From: Pseudomonas beijingensis
Lineage (GTDB): Bacteria > Pseudomonadota > Gammaproteobacteria > Pseudomonadales > Pseudomonadaceae
Direction: 5' to 3'
Assembly (NCBI RefSeq): GCF_030687295.1
Contig: NZ_CP117425.1
Span: 3,538,001 to 3,602,000 of the forward strand
DNA length: 64,000 bases
The position numbers and the translations under genes were made by a program. Shown here piece by piece: positions 10,049 to 17,914 of the stretch; the first letter of the stretch is position 1; every line of letters starts with the position of its first letter. The notes below the pieces were generated by a model. It made no database searches, was not told the origin of the DNA, and worked only from the letters and a program-made list of their open reading frames with translations.

Positions 10049-10672
10049 GTGAAACTGTTCGAACTATTGACCTTTACCTTGCGTGTACGAACCGTGCCCG
10101 AAGCCTTGCCGCGTCTTGAGCAGAGTTTGCAAGAGGCGGGCGAGGGCGTTCATTTGATGGGCTGTTGGGTGTCGGAAATCGGTTCGCAGAATCGTATCGC
10201 GGTCCTGCGTGGGTTCGACGATGCCGAGTCTCGCGAACGCGAGCGCGAGCGGTATCTGCTAGCGGCCGATGGCTTCGGGATTGGTGCATTTGTGTTGGGC
10301 CAGCAAGTCGATGATTACAGCGCCTTTGCCTTTATCGAACCGTTGCCGCCCGGGGTTCATGGCCCGTTCTACGAGTTGCGTGAATACAACCTCGTACCCA
10401 GTGGGCTCGCGCCAACGCTGCAGGGTTGGGGCAAGGCCGTAGCGCGTCGCACCGGGGCGGATTATTCCCCGGTGTATGCCGCGCTCTATGCCACCAGCGG
10501 GCAGATTCCTCGCTACCTGCACATCTGGCCCTACAGCTCGCTGGAACAGCGTCTTGAAGTGCGCACCCGCGCCGTGGCCGACGGCGCCTGGCCGCCGGAA
10601 AACTCCGCGCCGCAGCTCTTGCAGATGCACTCCACGGTCTACCTGCCGGCGCCGTTCTCGCCGTTGCGCTGA
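10049..10672 (+). CDS. NIPSNAP-like protein between iacI and iacA
   Basis: The 207-residue protein looks like two ferredoxin-like alpha/beta halves of about 100 residues. The second starts with FYELREYNLVPSGLAPTLQGW, the pattern of NIPSNAP/dimeric alpha-beta barrel proteins (YELR.Y followed by a long helix). The ATG is spaced 93 bases from iacI in the same direction, so it may belong to the iacHI transcript. It is not one of the nine canonical iac genes as I recall them. An accessory role such as a cofactor-free oxygenase or binding protein is inference from the fold and position. Confidence 0.75.
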   Translation: MKLFELLTFTLRVRTVPEALPRLEQSLQEAGEGVHLMGCWVSEIGSQNRIAVLRGFDDAESRERERERYLLAADGFGIGAFVLGQQVDDYSAFAFIEPLPPGVHGPFYELREYNLVPSGLAPTLQGWGKAVARRTGADYSPVYAALYATSGQIPRYLHIWPYSSLEQRLEVRTRAVADGAWPPENSAPQLLQMHSTVYLPAPFSPLR

Positions 10673-10700
10673 AGGCATCTGTGGCTCGCCTGTATATCCA

Positions 10701-10730
10701 GTGTGGGAGCGGGCTTGCCTGTGATAGCGG
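10701..10730 (+). repeat. Single Pseudomonas REP element
   Basis: The sequence GTGTGGGAGCGGGCTTGCCT, followed by GTGATAGCGG, matches the common REP half-element of fluorescent pseudomonads. The same family forms the inverted pair at 47546-47619. It lies directly after the NIPSNAP-like gene, typical of REPs at the 3' ends of transcripts. Confidence 0.75.
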
Positions 10731-10920
10731 AGTGTCAGTCGTCTTTCGATTTTGCGATAAGGATAGCTAAAAAATACAAATATTTTTTTATCATGAGGCT
10801 GTTTTCTTACTAGGTGAAAGTAGTAGTTATCTATATAAAACAATAAGATAGTCTAGTTTTTGTGTTTTTTTTCTTGTCTATTTATACGTGATTTTTGGTG
10901 TTTTTAAGTGTGATAAATCA

Positions 10921-10939
10921 ATTGACAATTCACGTAAAT
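10921..10939 (+). promoter_or_regulatory. Candidate IacR operator upstream of iacA
   Basis: This is the second exact copy of ATTGACAATTCACGT (first copy at 8201), on the same strand and 228 bases before the iacA start. It contains TTGACA, and a weak -10 (CAGATT) lies 17 bases further on. Two identical 15-mers, each upstream of an iac transcription unit, support a shared regulator, most simply IacR. Binding has not been shown here. Confidence 0.6.
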
Positions 10940-11148
10940 TGGCTCAGATTCGCCTCAACGGCACCCACAAAAACAAAGGTAACCACCATGCCGATTCATC
11001 CCGCTCGCTCTGCCCGCGCAGTCGTCCTTCAGACCCAAGGCTCGTCAACTGCGTCAGCACCGCTCATTCGATCTGCCCGCTTTTCCATCCGAGCGCGGCA
11101 CTGACTTTCAGCTCAGCCCCATACCGTTCCTGTCGACGGAGTAAATCT

Positions 11149-12322
11149 ATGCATTCGCTAAAAAAACCAGCGGTAGATGTTGTGAGTTCGCTTGCCAGTG
11201 GCCCCACTTTTGAGGTGTTGCTTGACGAGGTGCGTGAGCGTGCCCGTGCTGGTGAGTTCGACCGTCAGCGCTACATCTCGCAGGATGTAATCGAAGCCTT
11301 CAAGCAGCACGGCATTTACCGGGCGCTGGTGCCCAAGCGCTTTGGTGGCCTGGAGTGTTCGCCCGCGGAGTTCTGTCAGGTGATCGAGCGCATCTCCCAG
11401 GCCGACGGTTCCGCCCGGCTGGGTCGCCAGTTTCGGCATGAGCCCGGTCTACCTGGCGGCACTGCCGCTTGAGAGCATCGCCAAGGTGTATGCCGACGGT
11501 CCCGACCTGGTGTTCGCCGGCGGCATCTTTCCGCCGCAACCGGCTGAAGTAGTCGATGGCGGTTTTGTGGTCAACGGTCGCTGGAAGTACTCCAGCGGTT
11601 CCCTGGGCGCGGACATCGTCGGTGTCGGCATCGCCCCGAAAAACGGCGATACCTTCGGCCTGCCACGTATCGCCGTGATGCCGCGCAGTGAGATCCGCAT
11701 CGAAGAAACCTGGGACACCGTCGGTTTGCTCGGCACCGGCAGCCATGATCTGGTGGCCGAAAATGTACGGGTCGCCGAAGAGTGGACGTTCGTGCGCGGC
11801 GGCCTGCCGAACCTGGACGAGCCGTTCTTCCGCTACCCATCGCTGTCATTCGCCACTCAGGTGCTTTCGGTGGTCGGCCTTGGCGTAGCTCGCGCGGCAC
11901 TCGACGCCCTGGCCGATATGGCCAGCGGACGTGTCTCGGTCACCGGGGCACCGGCGATTGCCGATCGGCCCTTGGCCCAGGTCGACATCGCCCGGGCGGA
12001 AGCCGGACTACGGGCCGCGCGGGCATTTTTCTACGAGTCCATCGACCGCGCCTGGGACTACGTACTGGCCGGCGATGCGGTGCCCGCGGCCGCGATCAAC
12101 CTGCTTCGCCTCTCATCGACCCATGCCACCCGAGTAGCCGCGGATGTGGCGCGGACCGCGCAGATGCTCTCAGGCATGAGCGGCGTGTACAACGACAGCC
12201 CACTGGCGCGCTGCGTCAACGATGCACAGGTGGTGACCCAGCACGCATTCATGGGCGATATCACCTACCAGAACGCCGGAGCCATGTTCTTCGGCAAACA
12301 GCCTCTGCCTGGCTATCTCTAA
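11149..12322 (+). pseudogene. iacA: IAA monooxygenase (acyl-CoA dehydrogenase fold), frameshifted
   Basis: The gene encodes the flavin-dependent, acyl-CoA-dehydrogenase-like enzyme that starts IAA oxidation. The frame opens at 11149 behind a CGGAG site and reads well to about residue 88 (RISQADGSA). It then shifts: an extra C in the CCC at 11414-11416 changes the expected GSAGWVASFGM into GSARLGRQFRH. The remaining protein continues one base out of frame (MSPVYLAALP onward) to 12322. Removing one C gives a continuous protein of about 390 residues. This could be a real null mutation or a base-calling error. iacB follows by 16 bases. Confidence 0.88.
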
Positions 12323-12338
12323 CCGTCGAGAAAGAAAA

Positions 12339-12701
12339 ATGAGCGATAAAAAGATGTTGCGCGTGCTGTTCTGCATGGGCATCAACCAGAATTTTTTCGA
12401 TGCCCCGCGCGATGAACAATTGCAGGTGTGGGCGGCGTTCAGCGCTATGTGGAACGGCATTCACGACCTCGCCGGGGTCAAGGTGCTGGGCAACATGGAT
12501 GACGACCAGAGCATGGTCGGGCCGTCCGATGGCTTTCCGTGGACCACCTATCTGCTGGCCGACGTGCCGGACATCGAGACCGTGCATGCCGCGTGCAATC
12601 TGTTTCGCAGCACGCCGGTGGGCGACGGTCCTTACAAGCTCTGGCGCTACACCAAGGTTGAAGCCCGGGTTGGGCGCGAGCTGATCATTCAGCGTACTTG
12701 A
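12339..12701 (+). CDS. iacB: Small IacB protein
   Basis: The 120-residue cytoplasmic protein has the size and position of IacB, between iacA and the Rieske oxygenase genes. The sequence suggests an alpha/beta dimeric-barrel fold (strand RVLFCMGIN, helix LQVWAAFSAMW, strand VKVLGNMDDD, later strand YKLWRYTKVEARVG). The biochemical role is not established as far as I know. It may bind an intermediate or assist IacA. It is part of the iacA-G operon, with short gaps on both sides. Confidence 0.85.
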   Translation: MSDKKMLRVLFCMGINQNFFDAPRDEQLQVWAAFSAMWNGIHDLAGVKVLGNMDDDQSMVGPSDGFPWTTYLLADVPDIETVHAACNLFRSTPVGDGPYKLWRYTKVEARVGRELIIQRT

Positions 12702-12720
12702 TGCCGACGAGGACACTCCC

Positions 12721-13995
12721 ATGACCAAGCTGATTCCCGCTGTAAACCTCGCCGTCGATCCCGCCGACCTGGTGCAGGCCGACCGCGTCCACACGTCGAT
12801 GTACACCGACGCGCAACTGTTCGACGCCGAGCTGGAGAAAATTTTCTACAGCACTTGGATCTGGGTGGCCCACGCCAGCGAGATCCCCGATAACGGCAGC
12901 TACAAGACCACCTACATCGGCAAGCAGCCGGTGATTGTGGTGCGTGATCGCAAGAAAGACGTGCACGTGCTGCTCAACCGTTGCCGCCATCGTGGCGCCA
13001 CTGTGTGCGAACACAAGAAAGGCAAGACCAACAGTTTTGTTTGCCCATACCACGGCTGGGGCTACGCGTTGGACGGCTCGCTGCGCGGCATTCCGCACCC
13101 GGAAAGCTATGGCGACTGCATCGACAAGGCCGAGCTGCCGCTGGTCAGCCTGCGTACTGAAAGCTACGCCGGCATGATCTTCGCCACCTTCAAGGACGAC
13201 ATCGAGCCGTTGGAGGATTACCTCGGCGCGGCGAAGAAGTGGATGGACCTGTTCATGAAGCAGGGCGCCGGCTATGGCATCAAGGTTCCGGGGGAACATC
13301 GTTTCCGCTTCCCCGGTAACTGGAAGATCCAGCTGGAAAACACCACCGACGCCTACCACTTCCCGTTGGTGCACAAGAGTTTCCTGTCGTCGGTGGATGA
13401 GCAGACCATGGAGCTCTTCGACTTCGTCAAGGGCCCTGGCTACGTCGAGGACCTGGGCAACGGCCACAGCGTGATGGTGATGATTCCTGACCTGATCGAC
13501 CTCGAAGCCGACCTGGACAAGCCGATCCCCGAGCGCTTCCAGGAGTTGGCGGCCGAATTGCGCGACGAAGGCATCGAGGAGCAACAGGTGCGCCGCATTG
13601 TGCGCGCGGTAGGCGGTACCGGCTTCAACCTCAATCTGTTTCCCAATGTAGCGTGCTCGATGGCGTTCTTCCGGGTGCTGCAACCGATCTCGGTGACCGA
13701 GACCGAAATCCACCATTCGGTGATCACCATGGACGGCGGTCCGGCCGTGGCCAACCGTTATCGCCTGCGCTTGCATGAGCACTTCCAGGGCCCGATGGGC
13801 TTCGGCACCCCGGATGATTCCGAGGCCTGGGAGCGTGTGCAGAAGGGTGCCAGCGCCGGTGAAGACCTGTGGATCATGCTCAACCGGGGCTTGCCCGGCG
13901 AGCAGGCGAGTGAAGACGGGCTGGTATCCGATGTGAGTGCCGAAACCGGCATGCGCGCCGGCTACCAGCAGTGGAAGAAGATGATGTCGGCCTGA
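12721..13995 (+). CDS. iacC: Rieske dioxygenase large (alpha) subunit
   Basis: The 424-residue protein is the catalytic subunit of a ring-hydroxylating oxygenase. The Rieske cluster ligands are seen in CRHRGATVCEHKKG and CPYHGWGY (Cys-x-His and Cys-x2-His, about residues 82-110). The C-terminal domain carries the mononuclear-iron region near NTTDAYHFPLVHKSF, with a conserved Asp and two His. In iac clusters IacC with IacD converts an oxidised oxindole intermediate of IAA toward catechol, using electrons from IacF. The iacD gene follows after 15 bases. Confidence 0.93.
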   Translation: MTKLIPAVNLAVDPADLVQADRVHTSMYTDAQLFDAELEKIFYSTWIWVAHASEIPDNGSYKTTYIGKQPVIVVRDRKKDVHVLLNRCRHRGATVCEHKKGKTNSFVCPYHGWGYALDGSLRGIPHPESYGDCIDKAELPLVSLRTESYAGMIFATFKDDIEPLEDYLGAAKKWMDLFMKQGAGYGIKVPGEHRFRFPGNWKIQLENTTDAYHFPLVHKSFLSSVDEQTMELFDFVKGPGYVEDLGNGHSVMVMIPDLIDLEADLDKPIPERFQELAAELRDEGIEEQQVRRIVRAVGGTGFNLNLFPNVACSMAFFRVLQPISVTETEIHHSVITMDGGPAVANRYRLRLHEHFQGPMGFGTPDDSEAWERVQKGASAGEDLWIMLNRGLPGEQASEDGLVSDVSAETGMRAGYQQWKKMMSA

Positions 13996-14010
13996 CCCGT
14001 GGAGAACCTT

Positions 14011-14487
14011 ATGAACCTGCAATTGCTGCAAGAAGTGACCGCTTTCATCTGGCAGGAAGGCGACATGCTCGACCACGGTGAATACGACAGCTGGTTGAAG
14101 ATGTGGACCGAAAAAGGCACCTACATCATTCCCATCGACCCCAGGGAAACCGACTTTGAGAACACCCTCAATTACGCCTACGACGACCATCATATGCGTG
14201 AGCTGCGGGTACAGCGTTTGATCGGTGGCGAGTCGATCTCCACCAGCCCGCAACCGCGCACGGTGCGCATGCAGTCGCGCTTCCGGGTGCTGAGCGATGA
14301 CGGTCATTACGTCACCGTGCGCTGTGCGCAGAACGTGCGTGAGTTCCGCAAGGAAAGCCTGAAGTTCTACAGCGCCGACTTGACCTACGACCTGATCCGT
14401 TGTGAGCGCGGTTTCAAGATCCACCGCAAAGTGGTCAGCCTGATCAACAGTGACGATGCCCTCGCCGGTATCGGCTACATCCTTTAA
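14011..14487 (+). CDS. iacD: Rieske dioxygenase small (beta) subunit
   Basis: The 158-residue product is the NTF2-fold beta subunit of the oxygenase. Features are the helical start (LLQEVTAFIWQEGDMLDHGEY), the WTEKGTYIIP strand and the typical C-terminal sheet (YDLIRCERGFKIHRKVVSLI). The ATG at 14011 is chosen because GGAG lies 7 bases upstream; a GTG at 13999 in the same frame overlaps that ribosome site. It forms the hexameric core with IacC. Confidence 0.92.
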   Translation: MNLQLLQEVTAFIWQEGDMLDHGEYDSWLKMWTEKGTYIIPIDPRETDFENTLNYAYDDHHMRELRVQRLIGGESISTSPQPRTVRMQSRFRVLSDDGHYVTVRCAQNVREFRKESLKFYSADLTYDLIRCERGFKIHRKVVSLINSDDALAGIGYIL

Positions 14488-14498
14488 GGAGCGCCGAC

Positions 14499-15239
14499 AT
14501 GAGCCAGATCGCATTGGTAACGGGGGCAGGGCAGGGCCTGGGGCAGCATTTCTGTGCCGGCCTGCTGCGGGCCGGGTATCGGGTGGTGGTCACCGACATC
14601 AAGCTTGAGGCCGCCCAGGCCTGCGCCACTCAGTTGGACCCCGGTGGTGAGCACACCCTCGCGCTGCAACTGGACGCAGGCTGCAAGGCTGATTTCGAAA
14701 ACGGTCTGGCCCAGGTGCTGGAGCGCTTCGGCGCGCTGCACGTGGTGGTCAATAACGCCGCGGTGACCAAGACCACGCCGCTGATGCAGATCAGCCCCGA
14801 GGAGTTCGACGCCGTGGTGGGCCTGAACCTGCGCAGCGTGTTCTTGGGCTGCCAGGTGCTGGGTGCGTACATGGCCGAAACCGGCTACGGGCGCATCATC
14901 AACATGGCGTCCCTGGCCGGGCAGAACGGCGGCACCGCAACCGGCGCGCATTACGCCGCGAGCAAGGGCGGCATCGTGACGCTGACCAAAATCTTCGCCA
15001 AGGAATTTGCCGCACACGGGGTGACGGTGAACGCCATCGCCCCAGGGCCGATCGATTCGACGGCGGTGCGTGCGGCGATACCGCCGGAGCGTCTGGCGGG
15101 GCTGCTGGCGAATATTCCGGTGCAGCGCCTGGGCGATGCGGATTTTCTGGCTGACTTGATTGTGCAACTGGCGCGGCCCGAGGCCTATTTCACCACCGGG
15201 GCGACCTGGGACGTGAATGGCGGCCTGTTCATGCGCTGA
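14499..15239 (+). CDS. iacE: Short-chain dehydrogenase/reductase IacE
   Basis: The 246-residue protein is a classical SDR. The dinucleotide-binding motif TGAGQGLG is at the N terminus, NNAAV stabilises the central sheet, and the catalytic YAASKGG has a Ser about 13 residues before it (INMASLAG). The end of the family fold (VNGGLFMR) is present. In the IAA pathway IacE acts early, with IacA, in forming the oxindole intermediate. It has its own AAGGAG ribosome site and lies 11 bases after iacD. Confidence 0.92.
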   Translation: MSQIALVTGAGQGLGQHFCAGLLRAGYRVVVTDIKLEAAQACATQLDPGGEHTLALQLDAGCKADFENGLAQVLERFGALHVVVNNAAVTKTTPLMQISPEEFDAVVGLNLRSVFLGCQVLGAYMAETGYGRIINMASLAGQNGGTATGAHYAASKGGIVTLTKIFAKEFAAHGVTVNAIAPGPIDSTAVRAAIPPERLAGLLANIPVQRLGDADFLADLIVQLARPEAYFTTGATWDVNGGLFMR

Positions 15240-15290
15240 CTATTACCGAGCCGCCACGGCGGCCTTTGCGAATTCCATGGAATAACGGCC

Positions 15291-16250
15291 ATGATTGAAG
15301 AACTGTTGGACGTAGTCGTGCGCAAGCGCGAGCTGCAAGGGGACGGCGTGGTCGTCCTCGACCTGATCCGTCGTGACGGTGCGCCGCTGCCGGTATTCGA
15401 TGCCGGCGCGCACGTCGATCTCCACATCGGCCCGGGGCTGGTGCGACAGTACTCGCTGTGCGGCAACCCGGCCGACCCGCGTATGTACCGCCTCGGCGTA
15501 CTCAAGGACCCGGCCTCGCGCGGCGGTTCGGTGGGTGTGCATGAGTACCTGCTCGAAGGTCGCCAGTTGCAGATCAGTGCACCGCGAAATCTGTTCCCAC
15601 TGGCCGCCGATGCGTACCGTTCGCTGCTGCTGGGCGGCGGCATCGGCATCACGCCGATGATCGCCATGGCCTACAGCCTGCACGCGGCAGGCAAGGCCTT
15701 CGAACTGCATTACTGCGGGCGTGAACGAGGTCGAAGTGCGTTTCTCGCTGAGCTGGCCGGCGCGCCGTTTGCGGCGAATGTGTTCACCCATTTCGACAAC
15801 GAAGGTGCCGAACAGCGGCTTGATCTGGACAAGGTGCTGGGCCAGGGCGAGGCGGGCGTGCATCTGTATACCTGCGGTCCCGCCGGTTTCATGGACTGGG
15901 TGATCCAGGGGGCACGTGATCGCGGCTACACCGAGGCGCATATCCACAAGGAGTATTTCCAGGTGGAGGTGGACAGCTCAGGCGGCAGCTTTGAAGTGGT
16001 CGCCGCGCGCAGTGGCAAGACCGTGCAGGTGGCCGAAGGGCAGAGCATTCTCGCCGCGCTGGCACAGGTGGGGATCAAGATCGAGATTTCCTGCGAGCAG
16101 GGTGTGTGCGGGACCTGCCTGTGCGATGTGCTCGAAGGCGAACCGGACCATCGCGATGTGTACCTCACTGACGATGAGAAGGCCGGCAACGACCAGATCC
16201 TGGTGTGTTGCTCGCGCGCAAAATCCAAAAAACTCGTGTTGGATATCTGA
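15291..16250 (+). CDS. iacF: Oxygenase reductase, FMN/NADH plus [2Fe-2S]
   Basis: The 319-residue product is a phthalate-dioxygenase-reductase type protein. The N-terminal flavin domain has RQYSLCGNP, the NAD domain has LLLGGGIGITPM and YTCGPAGFM, and a C-terminal plant-type ferredoxin domain follows. The four cluster cysteines are in CEQGVCGTCLC and CCSRAK. It passes electrons from NADH to the IacC Rieske centre. It overlaps no gene and is 10 bases before iacG. Confidence 0.93.
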   Translation: MIEELLDVVVRKRELQGDGVVVLDLIRRDGAPLPVFDAGAHVDLHIGPGLVRQYSLCGNPADPRMYRLGVLKDPASRGGSVGVHEYLLEGRQLQISAPRNLFPLAADAYRSLLLGGGIGITPMIAMAYSLHAAGKAFELHYCGRERGRSAFLAELAGAPFAANVFTHFDNEGAEQRLDLDKVLGQGEAGVHLYTCGPAGFMDWVIQGARDRGYTEAHIHKEYFQVEVDSSGGSFEVVAARSGKTVQVAEGQSILAALAQVGIKIEISCEQGVCGTCLCDVLEGEPDHRDVYLTDDEKAGNDQILVCCSRAKSKKLVLDI

Positions 16251-16260
16251 GGAGTCGACC

Positions 16261-16759
16261 ATGGTAGACGTAAGCAATTTTCGCAATGCAATGGCCATGC
16301 TCGGCGGCGCCGTGTCGGTCATCACCACCGATGGTGTGGCGGGCCGGTTCGGTTTCACCGCCTCAGCGGTATGCAGCGTGACCGATTCGCCGCCCACGTT
16401 GTTGGTGTGCATGAACCGTTCTTCCCATTCCAACGAGCATTTCAAGCGTAACGGCGCGGTGTGCGTGAACACGCTGTGCGGTGATCATCAGCAACTCTCC
16501 GGCGCTTTCGCCGACCGCACGCTGACGATGGATGAACGCTTCGCCGTCACAGAGTGGACCACCCTGGAAAGTGGCGCGCCCGGTGATGCTTGATGCGCTG
16601 GTGAATTTCGACTGCCGCATCGTGCAGGTCCACGAGGTGGGCTCCCACAGTATTTTTTACTGCGAGATCCAGACCATTCGCCAGAGCGGCGCGGACGAGG
16701 GCCTGGTGTACTTCAACCGGGCCTACCATCGTCTGGGCGAAGCATCGAAGGCTTGCTGA
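16261..16759 (+). pseudogene. iacG: Flavin reductase IacG, frameshifted
   Basis: The first about 106 residues read as a flavin reductase (FMN-binding split-barrel: MLGGAVSVITTDGVAGRFGFTASA pattern, then SSHSNEHFKRNGAVCVNTL). At CCC 16579-16581 the frame shifts, turning ESGAPVMLDALVNFD into ESGAPGDA followed by a stop. The rest of the family sequence continues in the next frame to 16759 (FYCEIQTIRQS ... YFNRAYHRLGE). Removing one C restores a product of about 165 residues. IacG supplies reduced flavin to IacA, so both parts of the first step are broken as written. The lesion matches the iacA one in kind (GCCGG read as GCCCGG). Confidence 0.87.
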
Positions 16760-16924
16760 GTCTCACTACGTGTGCTGCCCGGACGGGCGGCTGCTTCTTC
16801 GGTGCGTCGGCGGCCAGCTCTCGCTCAGCGTGCTGGCGGACGGATTCCCCATCGGCCCGTTTTGAGTTGTGTGACAGGGCCGGTGTGGAATCGTCTGGCG
16901 CAACTGTACGTCGGCTACAAGAAT

Positions 16925-17800
16925 TCAGATCAATTCCTCCACCAACTGCAAACAATGACTGAGCCCCGGCGACTTATCATTTACCCTTCGGCTGAGAATA
17001 ATCGGCGAGGTCGCAGTGGCTTCCACAACTGGCGTATAGCCGATGTCCGCGCGATGCAGCAGTTGCACGGAGGCCGGCACCAGCGTCACGCCCATTCCAG
17101 CGCCGACCAGGCCGATAGCGGTCTGCAACTCGTTGGTCCACTGCGCCACCTTGAGGCTCAAACCGTGAGCGTCGAACAACGCGATCACATGGTCGGCATA
17201 ACTGGGGCGTGGGTTGCCGGGGTACAGCACAAACGGCTCGGCGGCGAGTTGGGCGAGGGTGGCGGGCGCAGCGAGCAACGGGTGACCGGCGGGCAATACC
17301 GCCACCAGCCGATCCTCCACCAGTACGCGCTGGACGATCGCCGGGTCGTCGATGCGAATGCGCCCGAAGCCCACATCGATGCGCCCGGCCTTCAACGCTT
17401 GGACCTGCTGCAAGGTGGTCATCTCCGACAGGCCCAATTCCAGTTCGAGCGCCTCATGGGTGCGCAGCCGTCGGATCAGTTCCGGCAGCACGCCATACAA
17501 GGTCGATGGGGCGAAGCCGATGCCCAGCCAGGTTTTTTCGCCCTGGCCGATGCGCCGCGTGCTGTCACAGACCTTGTTCAACTGTTCGAGCAACACATTG
17601 GCGTGTTCATAGAAGTACCGCCCGGCTTCGGTCAGGCGCAGCGGCCGGCCACGTTCCAGCAGGATCACCCCCAGTTCCTCTTCCAATTGCTGGATCTGCC
17701 GGCTCAACGGGGGCTGGGCGATGTGCAGGCGTTCGGCGGCGCGGGTGAAGTTGAGGGTTTCGCCCAGCACCTGGAAATAACGCAGATGACGCAGTTCCAT
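16925..17800 (-). CDS. catR: LysR-type activator of the cat genes
   Basis: The 291-residue protein is a CatR/BenM-type LysR regulator. It opens with MELRHLRYFQVLGETLNFTR, followed by the winged HTH (AAERLHIAQPPLSRQIQQLE) and a two-lobed effector-binding domain. The inner ATG at 17800 is used because it matches the conserved family N terminus. It is divergent from catB, the standard layout, and should activate catBCA in response to cis,cis-muconate. The distance to catB is 114 bases. Confidence 0.92.
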   Translation of the reverse strand: MELRHLRYFQVLGETLNFTRAAERLHIAQPPLSRQIQQLEEELGVILLERGRPLRLTEAGRYFYEHANVLLEQLNKVCDSTRRIGQGEKTWLGIGFAPSTLYGVLPELIRRLRTHEALELELGLSEMTTLQQVQALKAGRIDVGFGRIRIDDPAIVQRVLVEDRLVAVLPAGHPLLAAPATLAQLAAEPFVLYPGNPRPSYADHVIALFDAHGLSLKVAQWTNELQTAIGLVGAGMGVTLVPASVQLLHRADIGYTPVVEATATSPIILSRRVNDKSPGLSHCLQLVEELI

Positions 17801-17826
17801 GATGGCTCCATTCATACCTACAGAGT

Positions 17827-17842
17827 ATTAATCAAGACTAAT
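17827..17842. promoter_or_regulatory. Candidate CatR-binding site (LysR box)
   Basis: Between the divergent catR and catB genes lies ATTA-N8-TAAT, an interrupted palindrome that contains the T-N11-A pattern preferred by LysR proteins. It is 73 bases before catB and 27 bases before catR, the usual place for a recognition site acting on both. Assignment is by position and symmetry only. Confidence 0.45.
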
Positions 17843-17914
17843 TCTATATTGGAAGCCTGGAAAGAGGCGGCGCAGAATCGGTTAAAACCTATAAAGAACC
17901 CAACGGGTATTACC

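Larger units (their letters stand above)
10673..11148. other. Long AT-rich intergenic control region upstream of iacA
   Basis: This 476-base gap holds a single REP-like repeat (about 10701-10730), then about 170 bases of strongly AT-rich DNA with T-tracts (about 10745-10915) and the repeated 15-mer at 10921. A short Arg-rich ORF (10988-11104, 38 codons) also lies in the gap; I see no strong ribosome site or homology for it. The AT-rich segment stands out from the GC-rich flanks and is suited to carry the promoter of the iacA-G operon. Confidence 0.6.

Noticed and set aside
10988-11104. A 38-codon Arg-rich ORF upstream of iacA
   Set aside because: It has no convincing ribosome site or recognisable homology and is probably chance, though a leader peptide cannot be excluded.
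12685-14514. A 609-codon minus-strand frame
   Set aside because: It is antisense to iacC and iacD, whose Rieske and beta-subunit motifs are unmistakable.
16772-17914. N-terminal extension of the catB frame upstream of 17915
   Set aside because: It overlaps catR on the other strand, lacks conserved sequence and would double the size of the enzyme.
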